This document shows positions 48,901 through 61,164 of a stretch of DNA of 64,000 nt, one piece after another; position 1 is the first letter of the stretch, and each line of letters begins with the position of its first letter. Source of the DNA: Batillaria attramentaria (lineage: Eukaryota > Mollusca > Gastropoda > Batillariidae); assembly GCA_018292915.2 (NCBI GenBank), contig JACVVK020000290.1, forward strand, positions 437,001 to 501,000, written 5' to 3'. A program made the position numbers and the translations under genes. Below the pieces are notes generated by a model, which was given only the letters and a program-made list of their open reading frames with translations, was not told where the DNA came from and did no database searches.

Positions 48901-51325
48901 CAACTTGCACATCGTGTCCCGCTGGAAGTGCTTGCCCTTTGACCACATCTGATACGATCACTACTTGTCAGCCAGGAACGTACTCCACTGGGGGACAGCA
49001 GACCTGTACTTCATGCCCTGCTGGGTAAGCTGGGAAAGGATTGTGTGCGTAAATGGTGGAAATGAGAACAGAATCATGTATTATCTTGTTTTCTATATAA
49101 GAATGTATGTTTTCGTTATCATTTGTATTGAAAATAAGTTGTTTCTTGTAGTGCAAAGCCTGTACAGTTGGGTCACGGTTTTGCCACCAAACAAGAAAAT
49201 TTTCTTTATGGAGTGATGTTAAGTGACCATCAGAGTAATGCCAACATGCCTGATTGGGGGACTGTATTATAGTACTTACTTACTTATATAGGCCTGTCAC
49301 CCCTACTGGGGTATAGGCCGCCTACAACAGTCCGCCAGAGTCCTCTGTCCTGGGCCATTGTCTCTAGCTGTCTCCAGTTGTATCCCATCTTCCTGGTGTC
49401 TGCCTCGAGATCACGTCGCCAGGTGTTCCTCGCCTGTTCTCTCTTTCGCTTGCCCTGGGGGTTGCATGTTAGGGCCTGCCTGTATTATAGTGAATGACAT
49501 TTAAACCGTTACTGGGTTTTTCAGTGCTGGCTGTCAGCTATGTGTACAGTGTTGTATGACTAGTGCAGTGTGCAGTTTCAAGAACAGTTGCAGATTGCAG
49601 CAACAACACACACACAAAATTTTAAAATTCAAAAACAATTGCAGCCAGCCGCAAAAAAGCAACAACTTAAAAAAAAAAAATCCTGCACAGTGCACTAGAT
49701 GGTATACGGTGCTGTACAAAATTAACTTTGACTTTGGCTTAGCTTTGTAAAGTGGAGCATCTGATATTTCAGTTCAAATTCAAACTTAAAAAACACTTTA
49801 TTGTCTGTGCTAAGAATGCAGCATTTTTAAACAGTAAATTGTCTTCAGACACACACACACATTGCTCCGTTCATTATAATGTGACCTTAATGTAAAATTT
49901 TGTCTGTGTGGTATTTGAAAGTGTTGAAATCATTCGTTTGTCATGTCTGTGAGATTACATGATGGAAAGTTGCGTGGGATGTGTTTGTAGGTACGAATGC
50001 CCCAGCACGACTTCAGACACCAAGACTGCCTGTGCCACTGGCTACTATAGTCCTGGTGGTCTAGCAGCATGCGAAGAGTGTCCGCAGGGTTACTCCTGCC
50101 CCAGTACATACTCCAGCACCAAGATCTCCTGTTCCAAGGGGTACTACGCATTAGCAGGAGACATGACCTGCACAGAGTGTCCAGCAGGGCAAGAATGTCC
50201 CACAACGGATGCAGCTGGCACGCCTTGTGCAAGTGGGTACTACAGTCTCGGGGGCCAGACTGCATGCACGCCGTGTCCTGCAGGATACGAGTGCTCTGTC
50301 AGCTCAGCTGCTCCGGTGATCTGTGGCGTCGGGAAGTACAGCGCAGCTTTGGCCGTCACTTGTAGTGACTGTGATGCTGGGTATTTGTGCCCTCAGGGCA
50401 GCACTCAGTCCAACCCTCCCACTGCCCTCTGCCCTCTGGGTTACTTCTGCACTTCCGGCACTACAGCGGCAGATCCATGCCCTGCTGGTACTTACGGACG
50501 TGCTCCAGGACTGACCGCTTCAGGCGACTGTGAACAATGTCCTCAGGCATATTACTGCCTGGAGGCTACGCGCGGACATCCCACCTCCTATCGGCTCTGT
50601 CCCAAAGGTCACTACTGCCCTGCTGGCACACAGCTCGTGAATGAGAAACCATGCGCGGCTGGCACCTACAACAACCGCCTCGGCCAGACAGATTCCTCTG
50701 CCTGTTTGGCGTGCTTGCCAGGTCGCTACTGTCCACAAGGAACTGATGACCCTTTTCACGACAGCAACGTCTGTCCGCGAGGCCACTACTGCCCAGCATC
50801 AAGTGATACACCCACGGCCTGTGCGGCAGGGAAATACACGGAAGAGACAGGCTCGACCGGTGTCGAGTTCTGCAAGGACTGCCTGGCAGGGTATGTTGAT
50901 ATCTTGAACAGAATACTCTCTGAGTCCTAAATCTTTATGTGCAGTTTTGGTCTTCATGAAAAATACCCTGGGGAAACCCATCAAAACTGCTGCATTCATA
51001 CTGTATGTTCAGATGCAAGATGGCATTGTTTGACGTACTTCCAATGCCATCATAACTACTTGATTTCTTATGAAGATTGGCATGATAATCAGCAGTCAAT
51101 AGCACAGATGAATAGAATTTTCCAGCTAAAGTGTACATGCAGAGCTCAGTACAGATTGTTTGCAATGGTAATGACTAAATTTGGACACTCATACTAATTC
51201 CCCGTACACTGGAATCAGCATGGAATTCCATCCCTCATTCTCTCCACCAGGCACCCTTCCTTGAAATTTTCAAGAAAAAGCTTAAAACCCATCTGTTTTC
51301 ATCCCTGAACACCATTTAATTGCGC

Positions 51326-51397
<72 letters not shown>

Positions 51398-53622
51398 TGT
51401 TGCGCCTAGGCTCTGTTCATATGGTTCTGTGTACATATTTTTGTATTTATTTCTTCCTTTTCACTTGTCCTTTTTATGTTGTTTCCATAGTAATGGAAAC
51501 AACATCATAGGACGGGCTAAATTTTCCACGTTCATGGGCAAGCATCTGTGGTACAAACGCACGTCACTGCCGATCTCCCGCAGAGACGATTTTGCAAATG
51601 TAACTCTGACAATGACGTAAGAAAACATGCGTCATCGATGCTGACATGTACGGTCCGCCGAACGCGCTTCTCCTCCTCAGTGAGTGCCGTCTGTGCGTAT
51701 GTGTGTGCGTGTGTGCGTGCGGCTGTGTGTGTGTGAATTGTGTCCAGGCCCGTTTCTTCGAAAATACTCAACCGAATGGCTTCAAATTTGGGGTATCCAA
51801 ATATATCAAAATGTTACATTAGACGATTCAAGCGTGTGATGATTGCTTAAGTGATTTGGGAGTTATCGCCCTTTTGAGACAAGTTGGTTGTCTTTCGTGT
51901 ACAGGCGTAATATTTATTTAAATCACTCAATTTTTTGGCAGTAGATAGCTTGAATACGGACTCTGAACAGAGTCACTACTAGAAAATGGTCGCTCTTATA
52001 GTTTTCATGTAAACCGAGCCTGAGTTGACATTGCATGTGAACCCAGTTCAGATGCCTATTTCTCCGAAAATACTGAACCGATCGATTTCAAATTTGGGGT
52101 TTCTAAATGAATCAAGATTGTTGAATAGAAGGCCCGATCCAGGTACGATTGCACACATGATTTGCGAGTTATCGCCCTTTTCAGAAAAAGTGGCTTTCTG
52201 GCGTTTAAAGGCGTAATATTTACCTAAACCACTCCATTTTTTGGACATAGATAGCGTGAATACGGACTCTCAACTAAGTGAATTTTGGAGGTTGTCGCTT
52301 TTATACTTTTGGCGTAAGCCGTACCTGATGAAAGTGCTGGTGAACACACTTTAGATCTCAAAATCGCTCCTACTATACATAGATAATGAGCCTGGGGTGC
52401 CATAAAAAATATACGAAAAAATTAGAAAAATTCACTGCAGCCGTTATCGTCAGTTGACCCGAAAATTTGTACTCACAGCACATTTCCTCTACAAGCCACA
52501 CGCCTCACAAACATCGAAGAAGAGACGCACGCGCACTGACGTAAAGTAAGTGCGTCATGTTTGATTGACGTGATGCTGTTTTTTCTTGGGGGTGTCTCGC
52601 CACTTTCTTTCCGAATTCCTCTGTTTGGAGACGTGGTGTATTTTACTTCTACTATGTCGCCATCTTCGTGCAATCGCAGAGAAGACACGGGATATAACAG
52701 AATACAACTCCAATACTTTATGAACAGAATATGCACGGAGAACAAATTCATGAAAGAAGAAGAACCCAGAAAACTGTGCAGGGCTGCTTACGTACTGAAC
52801 AGGTCAGATCCATCGCAGAAAAGGCACGCGCGCACTGACGCAAAAGGCAGTATCAGCGTCATTTTTCCTGACGTCATGTTTGATTGACGTGATACTGGCA
52901 TTTCTTGGGGATGTGTCGCCACTTTTTGGACGTTCTCTATGTGTAGACGGGGAAAGCGGGAGTTTCATTGATGTAGTGTGCTTTGTTTTTCCCACTGACT
53001 CACTCAATAGCATAGTAGAGTGAGAGAACACCACATAGGTCTCAATGGAGCACAAACGCGGCTCGCGTGAGTCTGTGTGTGTGTGTGCGTGTGCGCGTGC
53101 GTGCGTGCGTGTGAGTGTGTGCGCGCGCGCGTGTGTATGTCTGACATAACACATAGTTAGAAAACGTTCGCCGCGCAGACTTGTCTGTTAAACATATTGG
53201 GTCGGGTGGGTGGGTGGGTGTTTGGGGGTTTAACGTCCTTTTCCACCACATAGGGTGATATCAAAGACGGAGCAACGATGAAAAAGCCAGCACAAATATT
53301 TGGCCCAAGCCGGGATCGAACTCATGACCCGAGCATTAGAAGTCCAACGCTCTACCATTCGGCCACCCCGGCTCCCCCATATTGGGTCGGTATTAATTCG
53401 ATCTTTACACTGCGCACGCAGCAGCAACACTTCAATTTTCATGGGCCTGCTTTCATTGCAAGAACTGTATCAAAGTTATTACGCCAAATGTATTATGTGT
53501 CATCCCAGTGAGGAAAAACGTCATAGATTTCAAAGAATACAACTTGACGTCTCTCTTCCAAAAACAAGATTGGTGTGACAGCCCGGTCAGTTGTTTCCAT
53601 TCAGAGAGAGAGAGAGAGAGAG

Positions 53623-53675
<53 letters not shown>

Positions 53676-54211
53676 ATACATGGCATTACAAAAGAACGAC
53701 CGTGACGATAGCAGGTGATCAAATGGAAACAACATATTGGGCTGGTGGCTATCTTGTTATTTAATTAAAGTGCTTAGAACTATAATTTATTGATAGGTTA
53801 TTGATATGTTTCTCCCTAGGTACTACTGCACATCAGGCACAGACTCTCCCGTCCCTTGTCCTGCTGGAACTTACAACCCCTACACAGCACAGGGAGCCCT
53901 TACTGACTGCGAGCCATGCATCGCTGGCCAAGCATGTACGAAATCTGGTCTCACAGAACCCGACAGTGCCTGTGCTCCAGGACACTACTGCCCAGCAAAT
54001 ACAGTTCTTCCTACAAACACGGACTGTCCTGCTGGCACGTTCACCAACCTCAACAACTTGACCCGCGTGGACCAGTGCGAGGATTGTCCAGCCACTAAGG
54101 CCTGTTTTGCAGGCACGGGTGGCGTTAACAATCAGCCTGTTGCTTGCTCTAAGGTCAGACAAGTTTGGTGTCTCTTGTGTTTGTAGTTTTTGAGAAAATG
54201 TCAGTGTTAAA

Positions 54212-54294
<83 letters not shown>

Positions 54295-57200
54295 ATGGAA
54301 CGTTTATTACATAGACTTACTTTGTTATACGGCAGGGATGTCACTGGAGCTTGAAACCTATAGGACAAATGTCCTGGAAGGTGGCAGATGAATAGGACAT
54401 TTGTCCTGAATTGGAACGAAACAATAGGACATTCTGGCGCGCGACAATAAAGCATTGTAAAACAGGAACCACATAAACACAGGTCAGGGTTAAACTCTTT
54501 GCCAATCAGAGGGCTTCTTTTAGGGAATACCACACGTTACTCGCTTTACGTGCGTGCAACTAAAAATATTCTCTGCGCAAGCGAGCAAGCTCCCCGAGTA
54601 GCGCAAGGCGGCAGCCCTCATTCGGAAAAATGTCACTAGTTTGTCCGCGATCAACAGAAACGCAATCGGACATATGACCTCCTCTTGAAATAAACGATCG
54701 GACATCTGTCCTGCTGGACAGTTTTTTCATTGGACATTTGGCCAAGTCTATCGGTCATAGTCCTGTGTCCGGGCACCAGTGACATCCCTGTACGGGTGTG
54801 CAAACATGAAAAGAGGTAGTTGATCTGTGTAAATATTTTGTTTGTTTGTTTTTAAGGAAAGGCAGACAGTAGGGGTATGGTTGGAAGCGGGGGAGTCAGT
54901 GGAGATTGGGCAGAAGGTGGGGGCAGTCGATGGGTGTGGGGCAGGAGGCAGAGGTAGTCAGTGGGGGTAAGATGGGAGGCAGGGGTATTCAGTGGGGGTG
55001 GGATGAAGGTGGGGTAGTTTGGGGGGGGAGGTGGGGGTAGCCAGTCAGGGTGGGATTGGAGTCAGGGGTAATCAGTGGGGGTGGGCTGTCAGCGGGCATT
55101 GGGTGGAAGGTAGAGGTAGGCAGTATCGTGCTCTCTGTATCTTGTCGAACTGTGTGAGATAATCTCTTTTTTTTTATTTTGAAGGTTACATTCTGTAATT
55201 TTTATGTATGTATGTATGTATGTATGTATTTATTTATTTACTTATCTATTTATTTGTTTGCACAAGGTAAATGTACCCTGACTTGCAGCGGCTTTTTCAA
55301 TGACAACGGTTACTTTTCCCTACAGGGTTACTACTGCCCAACCGGGACAGAGTACCCCAAACAGCACCCTTGTCCAGCTGGTACCTTCACCAACTTGACC
55401 AACATAGACGAAGCCTCTGATTGCTACACGTGCACCAAAGGCTACTACTGTGACCAGGGATCCTCCTCTCCCACTGGCCTGTGTGCTAAAGGACACTGGT
55501 GTCCTGCTGGTGAGTTCAATCGCCAAGATTCCAAGATCATCGTCACTCTTAGAAGACAACTTTATTACGGCATGGTTGCACTTTATGGTGTGCCTGCATG
55601 CTTTGAATAATCGATTTTGACTCTCTCTGTGTTACGGTCTGGTGTCCTCACGTTCACAACACTTGGCTTCGGAGGTTTGGTTCACGGGATTACCAGCTTT
55701 CTAATTTTATTCTCAGTCATAAAGGTGGGAAATAAATACAGCGATAGTAAAACAGGTTTTTACGAGGGAAGCAACATCTGTTAGTATGCTACCGGCTAAA
55801 GCCTGCATCATGGAGTTCATTATGTGTACAGTTCTGAATGCAATACGCTGAACTTAAACGGTTCACTGAGCTTCCTGTGTTTATATCTTGGCAGGGGTGT
55901 GCATAACTTGGTATGCATTGGGTTAAACATGCCATTTCCATGTTAAGTGGGCCTGAAAAAAGCCAACTTATATTTTGGAGCAGTTTCGTCTCTGTGCTCG
56001 GAATACTCTGTGTTCATGATTGGTAGACCTCTTAATGTGATACAATGCTGTTTACACTTTTCGCAAGTGGTATAACTTTCATATTTTACAAGTGAGCAAT
56101 TGGTCTTGCTGACAAGCCTCTCGCTCTTTGTACACTCTTCTGTTGGCGCAATGACAGCCTTTGAGATGCTGTCACTGTGCAGGTGTCTAAGTGGCCAGGT
56201 GTTCTAAGCTCAGAACAACCTTTGAGCAATCTTAAAGATTGGGCCTCCAGTAGAAAATACTGAAACTCATACAAGCTTTTATCATTTCAATTTTTTCTAG
56301 ATGATTAAAATCTTTTTTTGTGAAGTTTCTTTCATTCTTATTTATTGCGAACCATTCATTCTTGTGTCTTCCAGGTACAAAGACAGCGACGGATAATCCG
56401 TGCCACGCTGGCTCCTACAGTAACAATGAGGGCAACATACGCTGGGAGCAGTGTGAAGATTGTACAGAGGGAAGCTACTGTCCAGCTGGATCCGCTCTCC
56501 CCACTGCTTGTCCTGCGTGAGTTTGGATCTAAAACTTCAGAGTCTAGCTCAGTTTAAGTGATGCTGTTTGTGCAGGATAGCACAGTTCACTGTCAGTTGC
56601 ATGCACTTCAGCACATCCTGAAATCAGCATGACCAGCCGCATGTATGATTTCTAAATGCCTATAAAATAAATGTATATTATAACATTTGAATTCTGCATG
56701 ATTTTTCGAGCTACATTTTCTTTTATACTGTCCCAGTCTTTCTGACATACGTACCCGGTTTATTCCTAGAAAATATTGGAACCATCCAACCAGCTTTCAA
56801 CTCACTTTGCTAGTGGCCTCAAGTAACTATTATACAGTTAAGAGCCTGGCATTATATATTTTTCTAGCTTTAAGAAAAAGACAACAGTTGCTCAGCTGAG
56901 TTGATATACTTTATTTTGCACTTTGGTTATTTCATGTACAAGTATTGATGTGTAAAAGAATGTCTGGATGTCACTCTCAACGTTGAATGGGCCTAAGGCC
57001 TATCAATAAACAATTCTGATTCTGATTCTGTATCTCCAGGAGCACATCCAGATGAGAATTTTGTATATTTTACTGTCTTATGTGTCGTGTGTTTAGGGGC
57101 ACATACAACCCAGACACAAAGGGTGAGAGTCAGGCAACTGCCTGCTTGACATGCACGGCCGGTTCTTACTGCCCGGGCACTGGTAACATTGACCCCATAC

Positions 57201-60200
57201 CCTGCGAGAAAGGCAACTACTCGAATGCTGGTGCTGCGTCATGTACAACGTGCGAGCCAGGTTACTACTGCGACTCCAACACTACCAGGTACTATACGGA
57301 GCTTGTGAAGTTAATGCATGTACACAAATGCCGAAATTAAAGGTCTGCAATCTCAGGAAAAAGCCACAAACATTGCGTTTTTTAAAACTGCGACTCTTTC
57401 GACTGTCATAATCCAGGCAACTCTGTCACAGTTGCAGAGTTTTCAGCGCTTCGGGGACCCTTATAAAACCAGAGCATGAGTTTGCCATTACATTATTTGG
57501 CTTTTGGCAGTGAGTGAGACACATCACTACAGTGTCTAGTGGATGTTGAGTGCTGCACGATCTTTCTTGCTCAGTGTCAGAACGCAAACTGAGCTGTGAA
57601 ATCAGGCTGCCCTCGGCTTTTATTGGGGTTTCAAGGGCACAGAAAACTTTGTAACTGTGACAGAGTTGACTGTGCTTGCACAGTCGACTGTAAAATTTTT
57701 TCACACGTTGGAAAGCTTTTTGTTGGGAGCTTAGATCTTTAAGTGGGCTTCACTTTGACAATGGATGACTCCACTTCTGTCAATCAAAGGGCCGAGCCCC
57801 CTGAATTCAGCCAATTGCGGCATAATGAGCACAACACATGGCATGGTCTGGCAAACTTTTTGCCACACGCTACAATGAGGGAAGCACGTGTAGTGTGATA
57901 TGACTGAAACATGGAAAGAAAGCAGTAAGTCCATTGGTGTCATTTGAGGAAAAAGACCATTACGTCAATCTCTTTTATCTTGAAATCATGCATGATCACT
58001 GCGTGCTCTTGAATGGATTTTGTCGGCTAGGGCATGGACATACAGATGGACCTTTTCATACTGTAAAAAAAAAAATAAAAAAAAAATCCCAAGAAAATTG
58101 CAAAACCTTGCAGTGAATGAAACAGATAGAAAAAAAAAACTGTCTTACCTATTCGTCTTTTTTGTGTGTGTGGTCATACTTCATGTCATGTTTTTCTCCT
58201 TTGTCCCAGCTTCTCCTACATGTATTCGAGCCGCATTTGCCCAGCAGGACTGGAGTGTCCTGCAGGCATGGATCGGCAACCGGATCTCGTCCGTGATAAG
58301 TGTCGCACCGGACACTACTGCCCGAGTGGAAATGTCTCCCTGACACCCATACCTTGCCCTGCTGGCACTTACAACGCGGAGACAGGACGCATGGTTCTTG
58401 CCGACTGTGTGCAGTGTACTCCTGGCAAGTACTGCTACCCTGATGGATTATCTGCCCCTGCTGGAGACTGTCCAGGCGGGTATTACTGCCCCTTGGGAAC
58501 TCCTGAAAATTACACCTACCCATGTCCAATCGGGTTTTACAGAAACGGGTCAGCGAAGGAGTCGTTCCAGGACTGCACGGAGTGTATCTCTGGGTATTAC
58601 TGTGATCGCGAAGGCCTGGCCGAGCCGATCAACTGCCCGCCTGGTTATTTCTGTGTCAGCGGCAGCACCTACCCCCAGCCCTGCCCACTGGGAACATACA
58701 GCAACTCCACTGGACTTCGCCGATCCACTGACTGTGCGCCTTGTCCTGGTGGCCAGTACTGTGATGGGATCGGTCGGACTGCGCCAGCGGGGCTGTGTGA
58801 CGCTGGTTTTTACTGCCGCGAGCAGGCTTACACCTCCGCCCCTCCAGATGGGGCCACCGGTGGTCTCTGTCCAGCAGGTGGTTACTGCCCGCAGGGGTCT
58901 GCCACTCCGACCCCGTGTAACGTTGGATACTACAGCAAGTCGGCAGGAGCCAAGGCAAGCTCCGACTGTATTCCCTGCGACCCAGGTTACTTCTGCGCAG
59001 GCAGTTCCAGCACTAACGCATCACAGCCGTGCGCAGCAGGGTACTACTGTGAGGGAGGAGCAGGGAACGAGACCCAGTTTGCCACCCCAGCAGGTCATTA
59101 CACGCTGGCAGGGGCATTCAAACCCGAGCCGTGTCCTCGTGGTGAGTACCAGAGTGCCTCCAGGATGAGCTACTGTGAGATCTGTCCTCAAGGCTACTAC
59201 TGTAATGGCACGGGCACTGTCGCAGAAGTAATATGTCCCAAAGGTAGTTACTGTCCCATAGGCAGCGAGCAGCCCACGCCGTGTCCACGAGGAACCATGC
59301 TGGACCGGGAAGGTCGGTATGAAGAAGCGCACTGTGACCTATGCACGGCTGGTTATGCCTGCGATTCTGTGGGGATTGTAACTCCGTCGACGCCTTGCCA
59401 CCCAGGTTTTTACTGTTTGGCGGGAAGCAACAACTCCATGGCGGAGATTTGCCCCGAGGGTTACTACTGCCCCAATGGCACGGAGAATTACCTGGACCAC
59501 CCCTGCGAGAATGGAACCTACAGTAACTACACGGGGATGTCGGACATCGCGGACTGCATCCCATGCAACCCTGGTGAAGCCTGTATAGGTATGGGTCTCA
59601 CAGCCCCCAATGCCATCTGCGCTGCTGGCTACTTCTGCCGCAGTGGTGCCAAGACGGACAAACCACGGGATGGAGGCACGACTGGCGACCTCTGCACGGT
59701 CGGGTCGTACTGCCCCGAGGGCACAGCAGACCCGATTCAGTGTCCAGCTGGATCGTTCTCTAACACGACGGGTCTGTCGGAGTGTTATTTCTGCCCGCCA
59801 GGATTTTATTGTGTGGACGGTGAAAACGCTCTCAGGTGTCCACAAGGCCGCTACTGCCCAGGCAACAACACTGCTGACCAACCCAAATGTCCACGAGGGA
59901 CCTACAATCCAGATTTTGGTCAGTATGCTGTTTGTGTTGCTGTTTTAACAAATGCTCTGTGTATGCATTTAAGTCTCAGCACATCTGTCAGGCACACAAC
60001 AACACTGTGGAAAACTTTCATCGAATGCTCTTAAAGATCTAAGCTCCCAACAAAAAGCTTTCCGAAGTGTGAACATTTTTTATTTTGACGCCTTCGACTG
60101 TGCATAATCCAGGCAACTCTGTCACAGTTGCAGAGTTTTCAGCGCCTTGGGGACCCTAATAAAACCAGAGTTTGCCGAGACATTATTTGGCTTTTGGTCA

Positions 60201-61122
60201 GTGAGCGAGACACATCACTACAGTGTCTAGCGGATGTTGAGTGCTGCACGATCTTTCTCGCTCAGTGTCAAAACGCAAACTGAGCTGTGAATCAGGCTGC
60301 CTTTGGCTTGTATTGGGGTTTCAGGGACGCTGAAAACTCTGCAACTGTGACAGAGTTGACTGTGCTTGCACGGCCCACTCTGTAAAATGTTTTCACACTT
60401 AGGAAAGCTTTTTGTTGGGAGCTTAGATCTTTGATCTGTGCATCAGGATCAGTCACTGACAACACAGTATAGCATCTGAAACCATTGTGGTGACTCTGGT
60501 TGGCGTATATGTATTACATACGTGGAAGCGTATTACGTACTGAGCAGACGTTATTTGGTTGCTGACTAAAGATCAACTAGACAGCGCTGATCGGTGGCTA
60601 TTTTTAGTGACTGTCGATCGGCGTGTAGGAAAGGCATGGAAGCGTTAGGCCAAAGAAGGTCATATTTCTCTACTATTAGAAGCTGCAAAGTCACATAAAT
60701 GGTCGCAAAAACTTCAGAAAGTCCAAAACAGTGCTGCCCGTCTTGTGATCAAAGCCAAAAAATCCAATCACATCTCCCCAATCCTTAATTCCCTCCACTG
60801 GCTACCCGTGGAGTCCCGCATTAAGTATAAGGTAATGTGTCTGTGTCACAACTCCCTCGTGAAGACCGGCCCCGCATATCTTGCTGATTTACTGACCACA
60901 TACAAACCATCAAGACAACTCAGATCCTCTGCCGACAATCGCATCCTCCGTGTTCCAAATGTCAGACCAAGTCATATGGAGAGCGATCGTTCCTGTACCA
61001 AGGACCAGCCCTTTGGAACACACTTCCTCAAAACATCAGACACACAGACTCAGTCCACAGCTTTAAAACGTCCATTAAGACACACCTGTTTTTATCACAA
61101 CAATGCTGAGTGAATAGCAGAC

Positions 61123-61164
<42 letters not shown>

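Larger units (their letters stand above)
51492..53735. repeat. 2.2 kb segment with 14-bp direct repeats at its ends
   Basis: AATGGAAACAACAT occurs at 51,492-51,505 and at 53,722-53,735. The inside holds two diverged direct repeats (51,745-51,985 vs 52,050-52,290; 52,500-52,640 vs 52,815-52,950). Confidence 0.55.
50891..53819. other. Giant gene intron 22 (2.9 kb)
   Basis: No exon is supported; exons 22 and 23 join in phase 2. It contains a LINE tail, (TG)n, diverged direct repeats and an S1 SINE. Confidence 0.75.

Noticed and set aside
58398..59168. 256-codon open frame in a second frame of exon 27
   Set aside because: Shadow of the cysteine-rich exon; the main frame is open for the whole exon and carries the modules.
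59339..59881. 180-codon minus-strand frame opposite exon 27
   Set aside because: Antisense shadow caused by biased codon use; no domain or splice support.
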